A stretch of 63,875 nt of DNA from an uncultured Collinsella sp. (GCA_958352845.1 CATWQC010000011.1:1-63875); one strand, 5' to 3'; counted from the stretch's first letter, positions 38,264-47,163 are shown. Program-made: numbers and translations. The notes: generated from the letters alone by a model not told the origin.

Positions 38264-39142
38264 ATGACGCAAAACAGCGCCCATACGGGCAAACTCTATG
38301 TGGTCGGCACGCCCATCGGCAACCTGGGCGACCTGTCCCCGCGCGTTGGCGAAGCCTTTGCCGCTGCCGATGTCATCTGCTGCGAAGACACGCGTGTGAC
38401 GTCAAAGCTGCTGATGCACCTGGGCATTTCCAAGCCGCTTGTCCGTTGCGACGAGAATGTGATCGCCAGCCGCGCCGCCGGCCTGGTCGACCGCCTGCTG
38501 GCGGGGGAGACCCTCGCCTTTGCCTCGGACGCCGGCATGCCGAGCGTGTCCGATCCCGGCCAGGCGCTGGTCGAGGCGGCGCGTGAGGCCGATGTGCCCG
38601 TCGAAGTTATTCCCGGGCCTTCTGCTTGCGTCACGGCGCTCGTTTCGTCCGGCATTCCCTGCGAGCATTTCTTCTTCGAAGGCTTTTTGGGTCGCAAGCA
38701 CGGCGACCGCGTGCGCCGACTGCAGCGTCTTGCCGTGGTGCCCGGCGCACTCATCTTCTACGAGTCTCCACATCGCATCGTGGCGACGCTCGAGGCCGTG
38801 GCGGAGGTCTTTCCCCAACGTGAGGTTGCCGTCTGCCGCGAACTCACCAAGCTGCACGAGGAGGTCTTGCGCGGGCCCGCCGCCCAGCTCGCCGAGGAGC
38901 TGCGTGCTCGCGGCGAGGTAAAGGGCGAGATTGCGCTGGTCATCGCGCCGCCGAGCGAGGATGAGGAGGCCGGTATCGTGCCGGTTGGCGCCGCGGCAGC
39001 GGATCCCGACGAGGCCCTGCGCGAGGATATCCGCGCCGCGCTCGAGGAGGGGGAGCCCGCCTCTGCGGTGGCCAAGCGCCTGTCTCAGAAGTATTCGCGC
39101 CGCAAGCGCGATGTCTATGCCATGGTGCTCGATATGCAATAG
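38264..39142 (+). CDS. rsmI: 16S rRNA 2'-O-ribose methyltransferase (C1402)
   Basis: RsmI methylates the ribose of C1402 in the ribosomal decoding centre. GTPIGNLGDLSPR, CCEDTRVTSKLLMHLGI, FASDAGMPSVSDPG, VIPGPSACVTALVSSG and FEGFLGRK are all family hallmarks of this tetrapyrrole-methylase-fold enzyme. The 292-residue length is normal. It starts 6 bases after the GH5 gene and leads into metG, rsmA and tatD, a common cluster of translation-related genes. Confidence 0.96.
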   Translation: MTQNSAHTGKLYVVGTPIGNLGDLSPRVGEAFAAADVICCEDTRVTSKLLMHLGISKPLVRCDENVIASRAAGLVDRLLAGETLAFASDAGMPSVSDPGQALVEAAREADVPVEVIPGPSACVTALVSSGIPCEHFFFEGFLGRKHGDRVRRLQRLAVVPGALIFYESPHRIVATLEAVAEVFPQREVAVCRELTKLHEEVLRGPAAQLAEELRARGEVKGEIALVIAPPSEDEEAGIVPVGAAAADPDEALREDIRAALEEGEPASAVAKRLSQKYSRRKRDVYAMVLDMQ

Positions 39143-39211
39143 ATGGAGGATATCCAGCCCTTGCGCTAGAATCATCCCCTGTATGCAACGTTTTTCTGGA
39201 GGACAAACCCC

Positions 39212-40813
39212 ATGGATCAAAGCAAGCCTTCGTTCTTTATCACGACGCCCATCTACTACGTCAACGCCGATCCGCACCTGGGCACGGCTTATTCCACCAT
39301 CATCGCCGACGTTCAGGCCCGTTATCGCCGCTCCGCCGGCTATAACGTCAAGTTCCTGACCGGCATGGACGAGCACGGCGAGAAGGTCGCCGAGGCCGCA
39401 GCCAAGCACAACATGACGCCGCAGGAGTGGACCGACAGCCAGGCTCCGCACTTCAAGGAGCTTTGGAGCAAGCTCGAGATCTCCAACGACGACTTCATCC
39501 GCACCACCGAGCCGCGCCAGCATCATGCCGTGCAGTACCTGTGGGAGCGCATGAAGGAGTCCGGCTACCTGTATAAGGGCAGCTACGACGGCTGGTATTG
39601 CGTGCCTGATGAGACCTACTTCACCGATACGCAGGTCCAGAAGGGTGACGAGGAGTACGGCAGCGTCGGCCAGCACCTGTGCCCCGACTGCCACCGTCCG
39701 CTCGAGCGCGTGCAGGAGGAGTCCTACTTCTTTAAGCTTTCCGCCTTCCAGGACAAGCTGCTCAAGCTCTATGACGAGCACCCCGACTTTGTCGAGCCCG
39801 CGTTCCGTATGAACGAGGTGCGCAGCTTTGTCGAGGGCGGCCTCAACGACCTTTCCGTGAGCCGCACGAGCTTTGACTGGGGCATCCAGGTTCCGTTTGA
39901 CGAGGGCCACGTGACCTATGTGTGGTTCGACGCGCTGCTCAACTATATGACGGCTGTCGGCTACGGTGTCGATACCGACGAGGCCCGTGCCGAGCTGGCC
40001 TATCGCTGGCCCGCGCAGTTCCACATCGTGGGCAAGGACATCATCCGTTTCCACTGCGTCATTTGGCCGGCCATGCTCATGGCCATTGGCGAGGCCCTGC
40101 CCGAGCACGTCTTTGCCCATGGCTTCCTGACCGTGCGCAATGCCGAGACCGGCAAGGCCGAGAAGATGTCCAAGAGCCGCGGCAACGCCATCGCTCCGCA
40201 GGACGTTATCGACATGCTGGGTGTCGAGGGCTATCGCTACTACTTTATGACCGACGTCGTCCCCGGCACCGACGGTGCCATCAGCTTCGACCGCATGGAG
40301 CAGGTCTACAACGCCGACCTGGCCAACAGCTGGGGCAACCTTATCTCGCGTTCGCTCAACATGAGCGGCAAGTACTTTGACGGTTGCGCGCCCGCCAAGC
40401 CCGCATCGTTCGATGCGTTCGACAACCCGCTGGCAAAGATCGCCGATGGTCTGGTCGAGCGCTACATGGCCAAGATGGACGTGCTCGATTACGGTGGAGC
40501 CAAGGACGAGGTCATGGAGCTCATCCACGCCGCCAACCACTACATCGAGGACTCCGAGCCTTGGGCACTTGCCAAGGACGAGGCCAAGGCTGACGAGCTG
40601 GCGTTTGTGATCTACAACCTGCTCGAGGCCATCCGCATTGCCGCTCACCTGCTGATGCCGCTCATGCCTCAGACTTCCGTCGAGGCCCTGCGCCGCCTGT
40701 CCTGTGAGAACGAGGCCGCGAGCGACGACCTCAAGGGCATTTGCGCTTGGGGCCTGCTTGCCGGTGGTCAGCCCGTTGAGAAGGGTGAGCCGCTGTTCCC
40801 GCGTCTGGGCTAA
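39212..40813 (+). CDS. metG: Methionine-tRNA ligase
   Basis: This class I enzyme charges tRNA-Met and initiator tRNA. The HIGH-like motif is PHLGTAYSTIIAD (residues about 16-28) and the KMSKS loop is KMSKSRGNAI (near residue 318). The connecting domain has one zinc-type Cys pair (CPDCH near residue 152) with the second pair not evident. The protein ends after the anticodon domain at 533 residues and lacks the C-terminal tRNA-binding extension found in longer forms. TGGAGGA lies 10 bases upstream of the ATG. Confidence 0.96.
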   Translation: MDQSKPSFFITTPIYYVNADPHLGTAYSTIIADVQARYRRSAGYNVKFLTGMDEHGEKVAEAAAKHNMTPQEWTDSQAPHFKELWSKLEISNDDFIRTTEPRQHHAVQYLWERMKESGYLYKGSYDGWYCVPDETYFTDTQVQKGDEEYGSVGQHLCPDCHRPLERVQEESYFFKLSAFQDKLLKLYDEHPDFVEPAFRMNEVRSFVEGGLNDLSVSRTSFDWGIQVPFDEGHVTYVWFDALLNYMTAVGYGVDTDEARAELAYRWPAQFHIVGKDIIRFHCVIWPAMLMAIGEALPEHVFAHGFLTVRNAETGKAEKMSKSRGNAIAPQDVIDMLGVEGYRYYFMTDVVPGTDGAISFDRMEQVYNADLANSWGNLISRSLNMSGKYFDGCAPAKPASFDAFDNPLAKIADGLVERYMAKMDVLDYGGAKDEVMELIHAANHYIEDSEPWALAKDEAKADELAFVIYNLLEAIRIAAHLLMPLMPQTSVEALRRLSCENEAASDDLKGICAWGLLAGGQPVEKGEPLFPRLG

Positions 40814-40850
40814 GACGCCGCGCCATATCGGCAATTTGCTGTTTAGATGT

Positions 40851-40886
40851 AAGGGCATGGCCGCAACGGTCCATGCCCTTTTGTTT
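40851..40886 (+). terminator. Intrinsic terminator of metG
   Basis: AAGGGCATGG pairs perfectly with CCATGCCCTT over a 10-base loop and is followed by TTGTTT. Confidence 0.88.
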
Positions 40887-40918
40887 CAAGACGCCGCCAT
40901 CATGCTAAGGAGGCAACT

Positions 40919-41779
40919 ATGACAACTTCGCCTTTGGCAAACCCCACGGCAACAAGGGAGCTGCTGGAGGAGTTTGGCCTTGCGACCAAGCATCGCCTGG
41001 GCCAGAACTTTCTGATCGACAACCATGTGATTGAGCGCATCTGCGAGCTTTCCGAGCTCACGGGCGATGAGCGCGTGCTCGAGGTTGGCCCGGGCGTTGG
41101 TACGCTCACGCTTGCGCTGCTGCAGGAGGCGGCGTGCGTCACGTCGATCGAGGCCGACCCCGAGCTCGAGCCGGTGCTCGACGCCTATGCCGCCGACTAT
41201 GCCAACTTCCGCTTTATCATGGGCGACGCGCTCAGGGTGGGCCCGGAGCAGATTGAGCAGGCTGCGGGCGGTGAGCCGACGGTGTTTGTCGCGAACCTGC
41301 CCTATAACGTGGCGGCGACGATCATCCTGCAGTTCTTCCAGACGATGCCTGCGCTCAAGCGTGCCGTCGTCATGGTGCAAAAGGAGGTTGCCGATCGCAT
41401 TGCCGCAGTGCCGGGCAACAAGACCTATGGCGGCTATACGGCAAAGCTCGGCCTGTATGCGCAGGTGACGGGTCGCTTTGAGGTGCCGCCGCGTTGCTTT
41501 ATGCCGGCGCCGCACGTGGACTCGGCCGTCGTGCGTATCGACCGTGTTGACGGTGCGCTGCCCGAGGGGCTTGACCGCGACTTTGTGGCTCGCGTGATTG
41601 ACGCCGCATTTGCTCAGCGTCGCAAGACCATCCGTAATTCCATGAGCGCCAACGGCTTTGCCAAGGACGTGCTCGATGCCGCCTTTGAGGCTTGCGGTAT
41701 CGCGCCCACTACGCGCGCCGAGACGCTTGATGTTGCCGACTTTGTCCGCCTGGCCCAGGAGCTAATCCATGATGCCTAA
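40919..41779 (+). CDS. rsmA: 16S rRNA dimethyladenosine transferase
   Basis: RsmA (KsgA) dimethylates A1518 and A1519 of 16S rRNA. Visible motifs are HRLGQNFLIDNHVIERI, the SAM-binding VLEVGPGVGTLT, IEADPEL, and the catalytic VANLPYNVAATI. The C-terminal part has MPAPHVDSAVVRI and FAQRRKTIRNSM. Length 286 aa is normal. AAGGAGG precedes the ATG. Its end overlaps the tatD start by 11 bases. Confidence 0.96.
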   Translation: MTTSPLANPTATRELLEEFGLATKHRLGQNFLIDNHVIERICELSELTGDERVLEVGPGVGTLTLALLQEAACVTSIEADPELEPVLDAYAADYANFRFIMGDALRVGPEQIEQAAGGEPTVFVANLPYNVAATIILQFFQTMPALKRAVVMVQKEVADRIAAVPGNKTYGGYTAKLGLYAQVTGRFEVPPRCFMPAPHVDSAVVRIDRVDGALPEGLDRDFVARVIDAAFAQRRKTIRNSMSANGFAKDVLDAAFEACGIAPTTRAETLDVADFVRLAQELIHDA

Positions 41780-42686
41780 TGCCGCACGCGTGACGTTTAC
41801 CAAGAAAAAGAAGACGGTTGCTTGTCCCGTGCCCTTGGCACCGCTTGCCGACACGCATGCGCATCTGCTTTCGTTTTGGGGCAAAGAAGTGCCCGAGACG
41901 CTCGTGCGCGCCAAAGCCGCGGGTGTCGACCTGTTGGTGACGATGCTCGACCCCATCGCTGACAAACGCAGCGTGACGGACTATAGCGACTGGCTCGTGC
42001 GCGAAATTCTGCCGATGCAGGATATCCCGCAGATCAAGTATCTTGCCGGCGTGCATCCGTATGGCGCGCCGGACTATACCGACGACGTTCACGCACAGGT
42101 CGTTGCCGCACTCGATGACCCCTTATGCGCCGGTATTGGCGAAATCGGCCTGGACTATCACATGGACTATGACGACGATATCGCGCCGGCACCCCATAAC
42201 GTGCAGATTGACTGCATGGCGCGCCAGCTCGAGCTTGCCGTGTGCCGTAACGTGCCGGTGGAGCTACATCTGCGTCACGAGGACACGGACCAGGAGCGCA
42301 CCTCGCACGTGGACGCCTACAACGTGCTTCGTGAGGTGGGCGTGCCCCAGGCCGGTTGTGTGCTGCACTGCTTTGGCGAGGACCGCGCCACGATGGAGCG
42401 CTTTGTGGAGCTGGGCTGCTATATCGCCTATGGTGGTGCGGCCACCTTTAAGCGCAACGACGACGTGCGCGAGGCATTTGCGGCAACCCCACTCGATCGA
42501 ATTTTGTTCGAGACGGATTGCCCGTATATGGCTCCGGAGCCCATCCGCGGTCTTGAATGCGAGCCCGCAATGATCTCCATTACGGCAAACGCGCTGGTTA
42601 ACGACCGTGTCGATCGCACTGGTGAGGATGCCGAAACAATCGCGCAAGCCGCTTGGGAAAATGCTCGCAAACTTTTTCAAAAATAG
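41769..42686 (+). CDS. TatD-family metal-dependent hydrolase
   Basis: The metal ligands of the TatD fold are visible: DTHAH (near residue 28), GIGEIGLDYH (Glu at about residue 122), VELHLRH, and the final FETDCPYMAPEP. TatD enzymes are often annotated as 3'-5' DNases; the true substrate here is not known. The gene is longer at its N-terminus (KKKKTVACPVP) than E. coli TatD. It overlaps rsmA, a common arrangement. Confidence 0.88.
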   Translation: MMPNAARVTFTKKKKTVACPVPLAPLADTHAHLLSFWGKEVPETLVRAKAAGVDLLVTMLDPIADKRSVTDYSDWLVREILPMQDIPQIKYLAGVHPYGAPDYTDDVHAQVVAALDDPLCAGIGEIGLDYHMDYDDDIAPAPHNVQIDCMARQLELAVCRNVPVELHLRHEDTDQERTSHVDAYNVLREVGVPQAGCVLHCFGEDRATMERFVELGCYIAYGGAATFKRNDDVREAFAATPLDRILFETDCPYMAPEPIRGLECEPAMISITANALVNDRVDRTGEDAETIAQAAWENARKLFQK

Positions 42687-42689
42687 TTC

Positions 42690-42718
42690 TTGCGTTCGTG
42701 GTGGCGCTCCGTTATTCT
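42690..42718 (+). promoter_or_regulatory. Promoter of tRNA-Leu
   Basis: TTGCGT (42690-42695) and TATTCT (42713-42718) are separated by 17 bases and preceded by A-rich sequence that lies inside the end of tatD. Confidence 0.6.
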
Positions 42719-42729
42719 AATTCCTGCAC

Positions 42730-42816
42730 GCGGGCGTGGCGGAATTGGCAGACGCGTACGGTTCAGGTCCGTATGGGGGCAACCCCATGAAGGTTCAAGT
42801 CCTTTCGCCCGCACCA
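42730..42816 (+). tRNA. tRNA-Leu(CAG)
   Basis: Acceptor arms GCGGGCG and CGCCCGC pair fully. The anticodon loop gives CAG, and a long variable arm (GGGGGCAACCCC) marks a class II tRNA. CCA is encoded (42814-42816). Confidence 0.95.
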
Positions 42817-42827
42817 TTAGATGAAAG

Positions 42828-42852
42828 AGCTCCCAGCAATGGGAGCTTTTTT
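42828..42852 (+). terminator. Terminator of tRNA-Leu (proximal copy)
   Basis: AGCTCCC pairs with GGGAGCT over AGCAAT and is followed by six T. Confidence 0.88.
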
Positions 42853-43016
42853 GTTATGGGCCCATCGCAGGGACTTGAACCTGCGAAGGAGCGAGCGTAA
42901 AGAAAACGCGGAGCGTTTTTAGCGAGCTGGCGAGGACGCCGGCAGGCGGCCAAAGCCGGTGCGGATCCGCGAAGCGGATACGCGGACGTCCTTTCGCCCA
43001 CACCATTAAATGAAAG

Positions 43017-43041
43017 AGCCCCCAGCAATGGGGGCTTTTTT
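43017..43041 (+). terminator. Duplicate terminator of the tRNA-Leu element
   Basis: AGCCCCC pairs with GGGGGCT over AGCAAT, then six T. It differs from the proximal copy by a compensatory pair change. Confidence 0.85.
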
Positions 43042-43122
43042 GTTATGGGCCTCCTGTTGGTGTCACGTGGCTGCTTCGTGCGGGTATCCTAATGCCAACG
43101 TGTGCCTATCAGAGGAGAGACC

Positions 43123-44061
43123 ATGCTGTTTTCCGGTATCATCGCCGCCCTTACCAGCCTTTTGATTCCCATCATCATTTTGTTGCTGCTGCTTCCCAGC
43201 GCCTGCTATGTCGTTGAACAGCAGCATGCCGTGATCATCGAGCGTCTGGGCAAGTTTAACCGCATCGTCAACGCGGGCTTCCACATGAAGGTGCCCGTGA
43301 TCGACCGCAAGGCCGCCACGGTGAGCCTGCGCACCATGAAAAACGGTTTTGGCATCGACGTTAAGACCCAGGACAACGTGACCATCGGCCTTGAGGTCTC
43401 TGCTCAGTACCACGTGAGCTATGACATGGGCGCCGGCCCGGCAGATTCGGGTATCTACAAGAGCTACTACATGCTGCAGGAGCCCGTCGACCAGATGCGT
43501 GACTTCATCACCGACGCCCTACGCTCTTCGATTCCCGTCTACACACTCGATGAGGTCTTTGCCAAGAAGGATGACATCGCCAAGGATGTCAACGCTACCG
43601 TTTCCGAGCAGATGGCCGCCTACGGCTTCACCCTCGTGTCGACGCTCATCACCAAAATCGCACTGCCGACCGAGGTCGAGAACTCCATGAACGACATCAA
43701 CGCCGCCCAGCGCAAGCGCGCTGCGGCACAGGAGCTCGCCGAGGCCGACCGCATCAAGTGCGTCACCGAGGCGACCGCCGAGGCCGAGGCTATGGAAAAG
43801 GCGGGCGAGGGCATCGCCAACCAGCGCAAGGCCATTGCACTGGGTATCAAAGATTCGCTCGAGATCATCCAGGAGACGGGTGTCGGCAATGACGAGGCCA
43901 ACCAACTGTTCATGTTTACGCAGTGGTCCGAGATGATGACGGAGTTCGCTCGCACGGGTAAAACCTCGACGGTCGTGCTGCCGAGCGACTTTTCGCAGTC
44001 GGCCTCTATGTTCGAGCAGATGCTGGCTGCCGGTAAGGTTCAGAACGAGTCAAAGGAGTAG
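43123..44061 (+). CDS. SPFH/band-7 membrane protein
   Basis: A single N-terminal membrane segment (LLIPIIILLLLLPSACYVV) is followed by the SPFH domain: VVEQQHAVIIERLGKFNRIVNAGFHMKVPVIDR, then VKTQDNVTIGLEVSAQYHV. The C-terminal helical part (RKRAAAQELAEADRIKCVTEATAEAEAMEKAGEG) is the coiled coil that builds large ring assemblies. Such proteins act like stomatin or HflC/QmcA in membrane organisation and protease control. ATG 43123 follows AGAGGAG. It may be cotranscribed with rlmH, which starts 6 bases later. Confidence 0.9.
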   Translation: MLFSGIIAALTSLLIPIIILLLLLPSACYVVEQQHAVIIERLGKFNRIVNAGFHMKVPVIDRKAATVSLRTMKNGFGIDVKTQDNVTIGLEVSAQYHVSYDMGAGPADSGIYKSYYMLQEPVDQMRDFITDALRSSIPVYTLDEVFAKKDDIAKDVNATVSEQMAAYGFTLVSTLITKIALPTEVENSMNDINAAQRKRAAAQELAEADRIKCVTEATAEAEAMEKAGEGIANQRKAIALGIKDSLEIIQETGVGNDEANQLFMFTQWSEMMTEFARTGKTSTVVLPSDFSQSASMFEQMLAAGKVQNESKE

Positions 44062-44067
44062 GCACGC

Positions 44068-44538
44068 GTGAAATACACCGTCGTTTGTGTTGGCAAGCTC
44101 AAAGAGCGCTTTTGGAAGGACGCGTGCGCTGAGTACACCAAGCGCCTAGGCGCCTATGCCAAGGTGGATATCCGCGAGGTGGCCGATATCGACCCGGCTA
44201 AGGCGGGCGGCGTGGATGCCGCGCGCGACAAGGAGGGGGCGGCAATTCTTGCTGCATTGCCGTCTCGAGCGCATGTGATCCTGCTGGCTATCGAGGGCAA
44301 GGAGCGTTCGAGTGAGGAGCTCTCGGCGAGGCTCGACGATCTTATGCTGCGAGGCAGCAGCGACATCGCCTTTGTGATTGGCGGTTCGGACGGCGTGAGC
44401 GATGAGGTGCGCGCCCGCGCCGACGAGATGCTCAGCTTTGGACGCATTACCTTGCCGCATAACTTGGCGCGCGTGGTGCTGCTGGAGCAAATCTACCGCG
44501 CCTGCAAGATCAGCCGTGGCGAGCCGTATCACAAATAG
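44068..44538 (+). CDS. rlmH: 23S rRNA pseudouridine-1915 N3-methyltransferase
   Basis: RlmH is a small SPOUT methyltransferase that acts on helix 69 of the ribosome. The chain starts MKYTVVCVGKLKERFWKDACAEY, and carries ILLAIEGKERSSEELSARL, FVIGGSDGVSDEV and LPHNLARVVLLEQIYRACKI, the SAM-binding knot typical of the family. The 156-residue length is exact for RlmH. The start is GTG at 44068 with AAAGGAG upstream. Confidence 0.96.
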   Translation: MKYTVVCVGKLKERFWKDACAEYTKRLGAYAKVDIREVADIDPAKAGGVDAARDKEGAAILAALPSRAHVILLAIEGKERSSEELSARLDDLMLRGSSDIAFVIGGSDGVSDEVRARADEMLSFGRITLPHNLARVVLLEQIYRACKISRGEPYHK

Positions 44539-44611
44539 GTCGGCAATACGAAACAATGGCGTGGGACAATAGCTTTCGTTTTGAAGAGCGTGTCTGAGAG
44601 GACTATGAGAT

Positions 44612-45382
44612 ATGAAGATTGGATTTGTCGGTTTTGGCAATATGGCGAGCGCTATGGCCGATGGCTGGATCGCTGCCGGTGTAGCTGCGAGCGACATGTG
44701 CGCCTGCGCGGGTCGCTACGACGCACTGGTTGAGCGCTGCGAGGCGCGCGGCATGGTCGCCTGCCACGATGCCGCCGAGGTTGTCGCCGCATCCGATATC
44801 GTGGTCGCTGCGGTCAAACCGTACATGATCGAGAAGGTATTCGCCCCGCTCAAGGATGCTCTTGCCAAAAAGGTCGTTCTGTCGGTTGCCTGGACCTGGG
44901 ACAGTGCCAAGTGGGAGCAGGTCCTGCCGGGCGTCGCGCATATCTCGACGGTGCCCAACACACCGGTTTCGGTGGGCGAGGGCGTCATCGCTTGCGAGAA
45001 GGCTTCCACGCTTAGTGATGAGCAGAGCGCCGTGGTGCTTGATCTGCTTGGCAAACTCGGTGCGGTGGTCGAGCTCGATACGAGCCTGCTGTTTGTGGGC
45101 GGCACGGTGGGTGGTTGCGCTCCGGCATTTGTCGCCATGGCAATCGAGGCCCTGGGCGATGCGGCGGTCAAGCACGGTATCCCGCGTGCCGATGCCTATC
45201 GCATTGTGAGCCAGATGGTGTTGGGTACGGCAAAGCTGCAGCTTGCAACTGGCCAGCATCCTGCGGCGATGAAGGATGCCGTATGCTCGCCCGGTGGTGC
45301 CACCATCAAGGGCGTCGTTGCGCTCGAGGACGCCGGCATGCGCAGCGCCCTGGTCAAGGCAATCGACGCAACTCTCCAGTAA
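44612..45382 (+). CDS. proC: Pyrroline-5-carboxylate reductase
   Basis: ProC makes proline from pyrroline-5-carboxylate with NAD(P)H. The Rossmann start is MKIGFVGFGNMASAM, followed by VVAAVKPYMIEKV, VPNTPVSVGEGV, and the C-terminal dimer domain with SPGGATIKGVVALE, the family signature. Length (256 aa) is near normal. It stands alone; a large palindrome region follows. Confidence 0.94.
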   Translation: MKIGFVGFGNMASAMADGWIAAGVAASDMCACAGRYDALVERCEARGMVACHDAAEVVAASDIVVAAVKPYMIEKVFAPLKDALAKKVVLSVAWTWDSAKWEQVLPGVAHISTVPNTPVSVGEGVIACEKASTLSDEQSAVVLDLLGKLGAVVELDTSLLFVGGTVGGCAPAFVAMAIEALGDAAVKHGIPRADAYRIVSQMVLGTAKLQLATGQHPAAMKDAVCSPGGATIKGVVALEDAGMRSALVKAIDATLQ

Positions 45383-45387
45383 AACCG

Positions 45388-45543
45388 ACCAAAAAAAGGA
45401 CGGGTTTATTTTTGGCAGGTATTTTCTGCGGTTTTGTCCTTTTAGCGAAAAGCGCCCCGCAACTGGCTCAATTCCAGTTGCGGGGCGCTTGCGTTTGCCC
45501 AGATAAAACAGACCAAAATAAACCTGTCCCTTTTTGGCAGGTT
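45388..45543. repeat. Nested palindrome between proC and the small membrane gene
   Basis: An inner perfect 17-bp hairpin (AAGCGCCCCGCAACTGG with its complement, about 45448-45490) could end transcription. It is flanked by outer inverted arms of about 35 bp: the left contains GGACGGGTTTATTTTTGGC and the right AAATAAACCTGTCCC. The outer arms pair over most of their length with a few mismatches. Confidence 0.7.
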
Positions 45544-45715
45544 AGTCCCAGAAGCTGTCTTCCTCATCCTCGGACTTGGGTCCGCGGTCGACGTACATCT
45601 TATGGGTACGCTTCTCCATTACAAAGGCAAGAATCGCAAATAACAGGATGCCGCCGGCGAAAAGGATGGCAAAACCGGTGCGGGTGCCAAACAAAAAGGA
45701 AAAAACTGCGTCCAT
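45542..45715 (-). CDS. Small membrane protein, 57 aa
   Basis: The frame reads MDAVFSFLFGTRTGFAIL, then a continuous hydrophobic helix to about residue 32, then a charged tail ending EDEEDSFWD. AAGG lies 6 bases before the ATG on the minus strand. The single-span shape with an acidic cytosolic tail looks like a real small protein rather than chance, but I know no family for it. It lies alone between proC and serS, divergent from serS. Confidence 0.6.
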   Translation of the reverse strand: MDAVFSFLFGTRTGFAILFAGGILLFAILAFVMEKRTHKMYVDRGPKSEDEEDSFWD

Positions 45716-45826
45716 TGGGTGCCTTCTTGCGTAGTTGAGTTGGGTCGTAAACGCTCATAAGTATATACTTGCCCATACATGTACAAGGTTGCAACCTAAA
45801 TGGAATGTATATCGCCGGAGGATCTA

Positions 45827-47110
45827 ATGCTTGATATCAAGTTTGTTCGCGAGAATCCCGATGCCATCGATGTCGCCATGGCTAACCGCCAGACGTCTTG
45901 GGATCGCGAGAAGTTCTTTGAGCTCGACGACGAGCGCCGTGCCGTCATCACCGAGGTCGAGGAGCTCCAGGCTACGCGTAATGCCGAGTCCAAGAAGATC
46001 GGCGCCCTGATGAAGGAGGGCAAGAAGGACGAGGCCGAGGCTGCCAAGGAGGCCGTGCGCGCCGTCAACGAGAAGATTGACGGTCTGGCCGAGCGTCGTA
46101 CTGCCCTCGAGCAGGAGCAGTACGACTTCATGGCTCACCTGCCCAACATTCCTTGCGAGGCCACGCCGTACGGCAAGGACGAGGACGAGAACATCGAGCG
46201 TCGCCGCTGGGGCACCCCGCGCGAGTTCGACTTCGACTTTAAGCCGCACTGGGATCTGGGCACCGACCTCGACATTCTTGACTTCGAGCGCGGCAACAAG
46301 CTCTCCGGCAGCCGTTTCACCGTTCTCGGTGGCACCGGTGCCCGCCTGGAGCGTGCCCTCATCAACTTCTTCCTCGATACGCACACCAGCCGTGGCTTCA
46401 AGGAGTGGTGGCCGCCTATCGTCGTCAAGCGTCAGACCATGTTTGGCACGGGTCAGCTGCCCAAGTTCGAGGACGACGCCTACCACGTCTCGGGCGACAA
46501 CTTCCTGATCCCTACCGCCGAGGTCGTGCTTACCAACCTGCACGCCGGCGAGGTCCTCAATGCCGACACCCTGCCGCGCCGCTACACCGCCTTCACCCCC
46601 TGCTTCCGCGAGGAGGCCGGTTCCGCCGGTCGCGACACCCGCGGCATCATCCGTCAGCACGAGTTCGACAAGGTCGAGATGGTCAAGTTCGCTAAGCCGG
46701 AGGAGTCCGACGAGGAGCTCGAGAGCATGACCGCCGAGGCCGAGTACCTGCTGCAGCAGCTGGGCCTTCCGTATCGCGTGATTAGCCTGTGCACCGGCGA
46801 CCTGGGCTTCTCTGCCCGTCAGACCTACGACATCGAGGTCTGGCTGCCGAGCTACAACGCCTACAAGGAGATCAGCTCCTGCTCCAACTGCGGCGACTTC
46901 CAGGCCCGTCGCGCCAACATCAAGTATCGCGACCCCGAGAACTTCAAGGGCTCGCGCTACCTGCACACCCTCAACGGTTCCGGTCTGCCGGCTGGCCGCA
47001 CCATGGCCGCCATCCTGGAGAACTACCAGAACGCCGACGGCACCATCACGATCCCCGAGGTTCTTCGTCCCTACATGGGTGGCCTCGAGAAGATTGAGCC
47101 GGTCGCGTAG
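45827..47110 (+). CDS. serS: Serine-tRNA ligase
   Basis: This class II enzyme charges tRNA-Ser. The N-terminal tRNA-binding coiled coil (residues about 27-100) leads to the core with TAEVVLTNLHAGEVL, motif 2 (FTPCFREEAGSAGRDTRGIIRQHEFDKVEM read in pieces) and motif 3 (LNGSGLPAGRTMAAILENYQ). The start is ATG 45827 (MLDIKFVRENP) after GGAGG; an earlier in-frame ATG adds nothing typical. Length 427 aa is normal. Confidence 0.97.
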   Translation: MLDIKFVRENPDAIDVAMANRQTSWDREKFFELDDERRAVITEVEELQATRNAESKKIGALMKEGKKDEAEAAKEAVRAVNEKIDGLAERRTALEQEQYDFMAHLPNIPCEATPYGKDEDENIERRRWGTPREFDFDFKPHWDLGTDLDILDFERGNKLSGSRFTVLGGTGARLERALINFFLDTHTSRGFKEWWPPIVVKRQTMFGTGQLPKFEDDAYHVSGDNFLIPTAEVVLTNLHAGEVLNADTLPRRYTAFTPCFREEAGSAGRDTRGIIRQHEFDKVEMVKFAKPEESDEELESMTAEAEYLLQQLGLPYRVISLCTGDLGFSARQTYDIEVWLPSYNAYKEISSCSNCGDFQARRANIKYRDPENFKGSRYLHTLNGSGLPAGRTMAAILENYQNADGTITIPEVLRPYMGGLEKIEPVA

Positions 47111-47135
47111 GTTGCCTGCATAAGCGATTTGCGAG

Positions 47136-47163
47136 GGCGCCCCTTTCCGGGGCGCCTTTTTTG
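47136..47163 (+). terminator. Intrinsic terminator of serS
   Basis: GGCGCCCC pairs with GGGGCGCC over TTTCC and is followed by TTTTTT. Confidence 0.93.

Larger units (their letters stand above)
42799..43051 (+). repeat. tRNA-Leu-linked T-loop element
   Basis: From the G of the T-loop through the CCA and terminator (42799-42862) the sequence recurs at 42988-43051, with 60 of 64 bases identical and an offset of 189. Two of the four differences are T831 to C and A844 to G (last three digits), which form a base pair in the terminator stem, so pairing is kept. The 125 bases between hold AGGGACTTGAACCTG (42869-42883), the reverse complement of this tRNA's own T-arm, and hairpins including AAAACGC/GCGTTTT and GATCCGC-GAA-GCGGAT. 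Confidence 0.85.
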
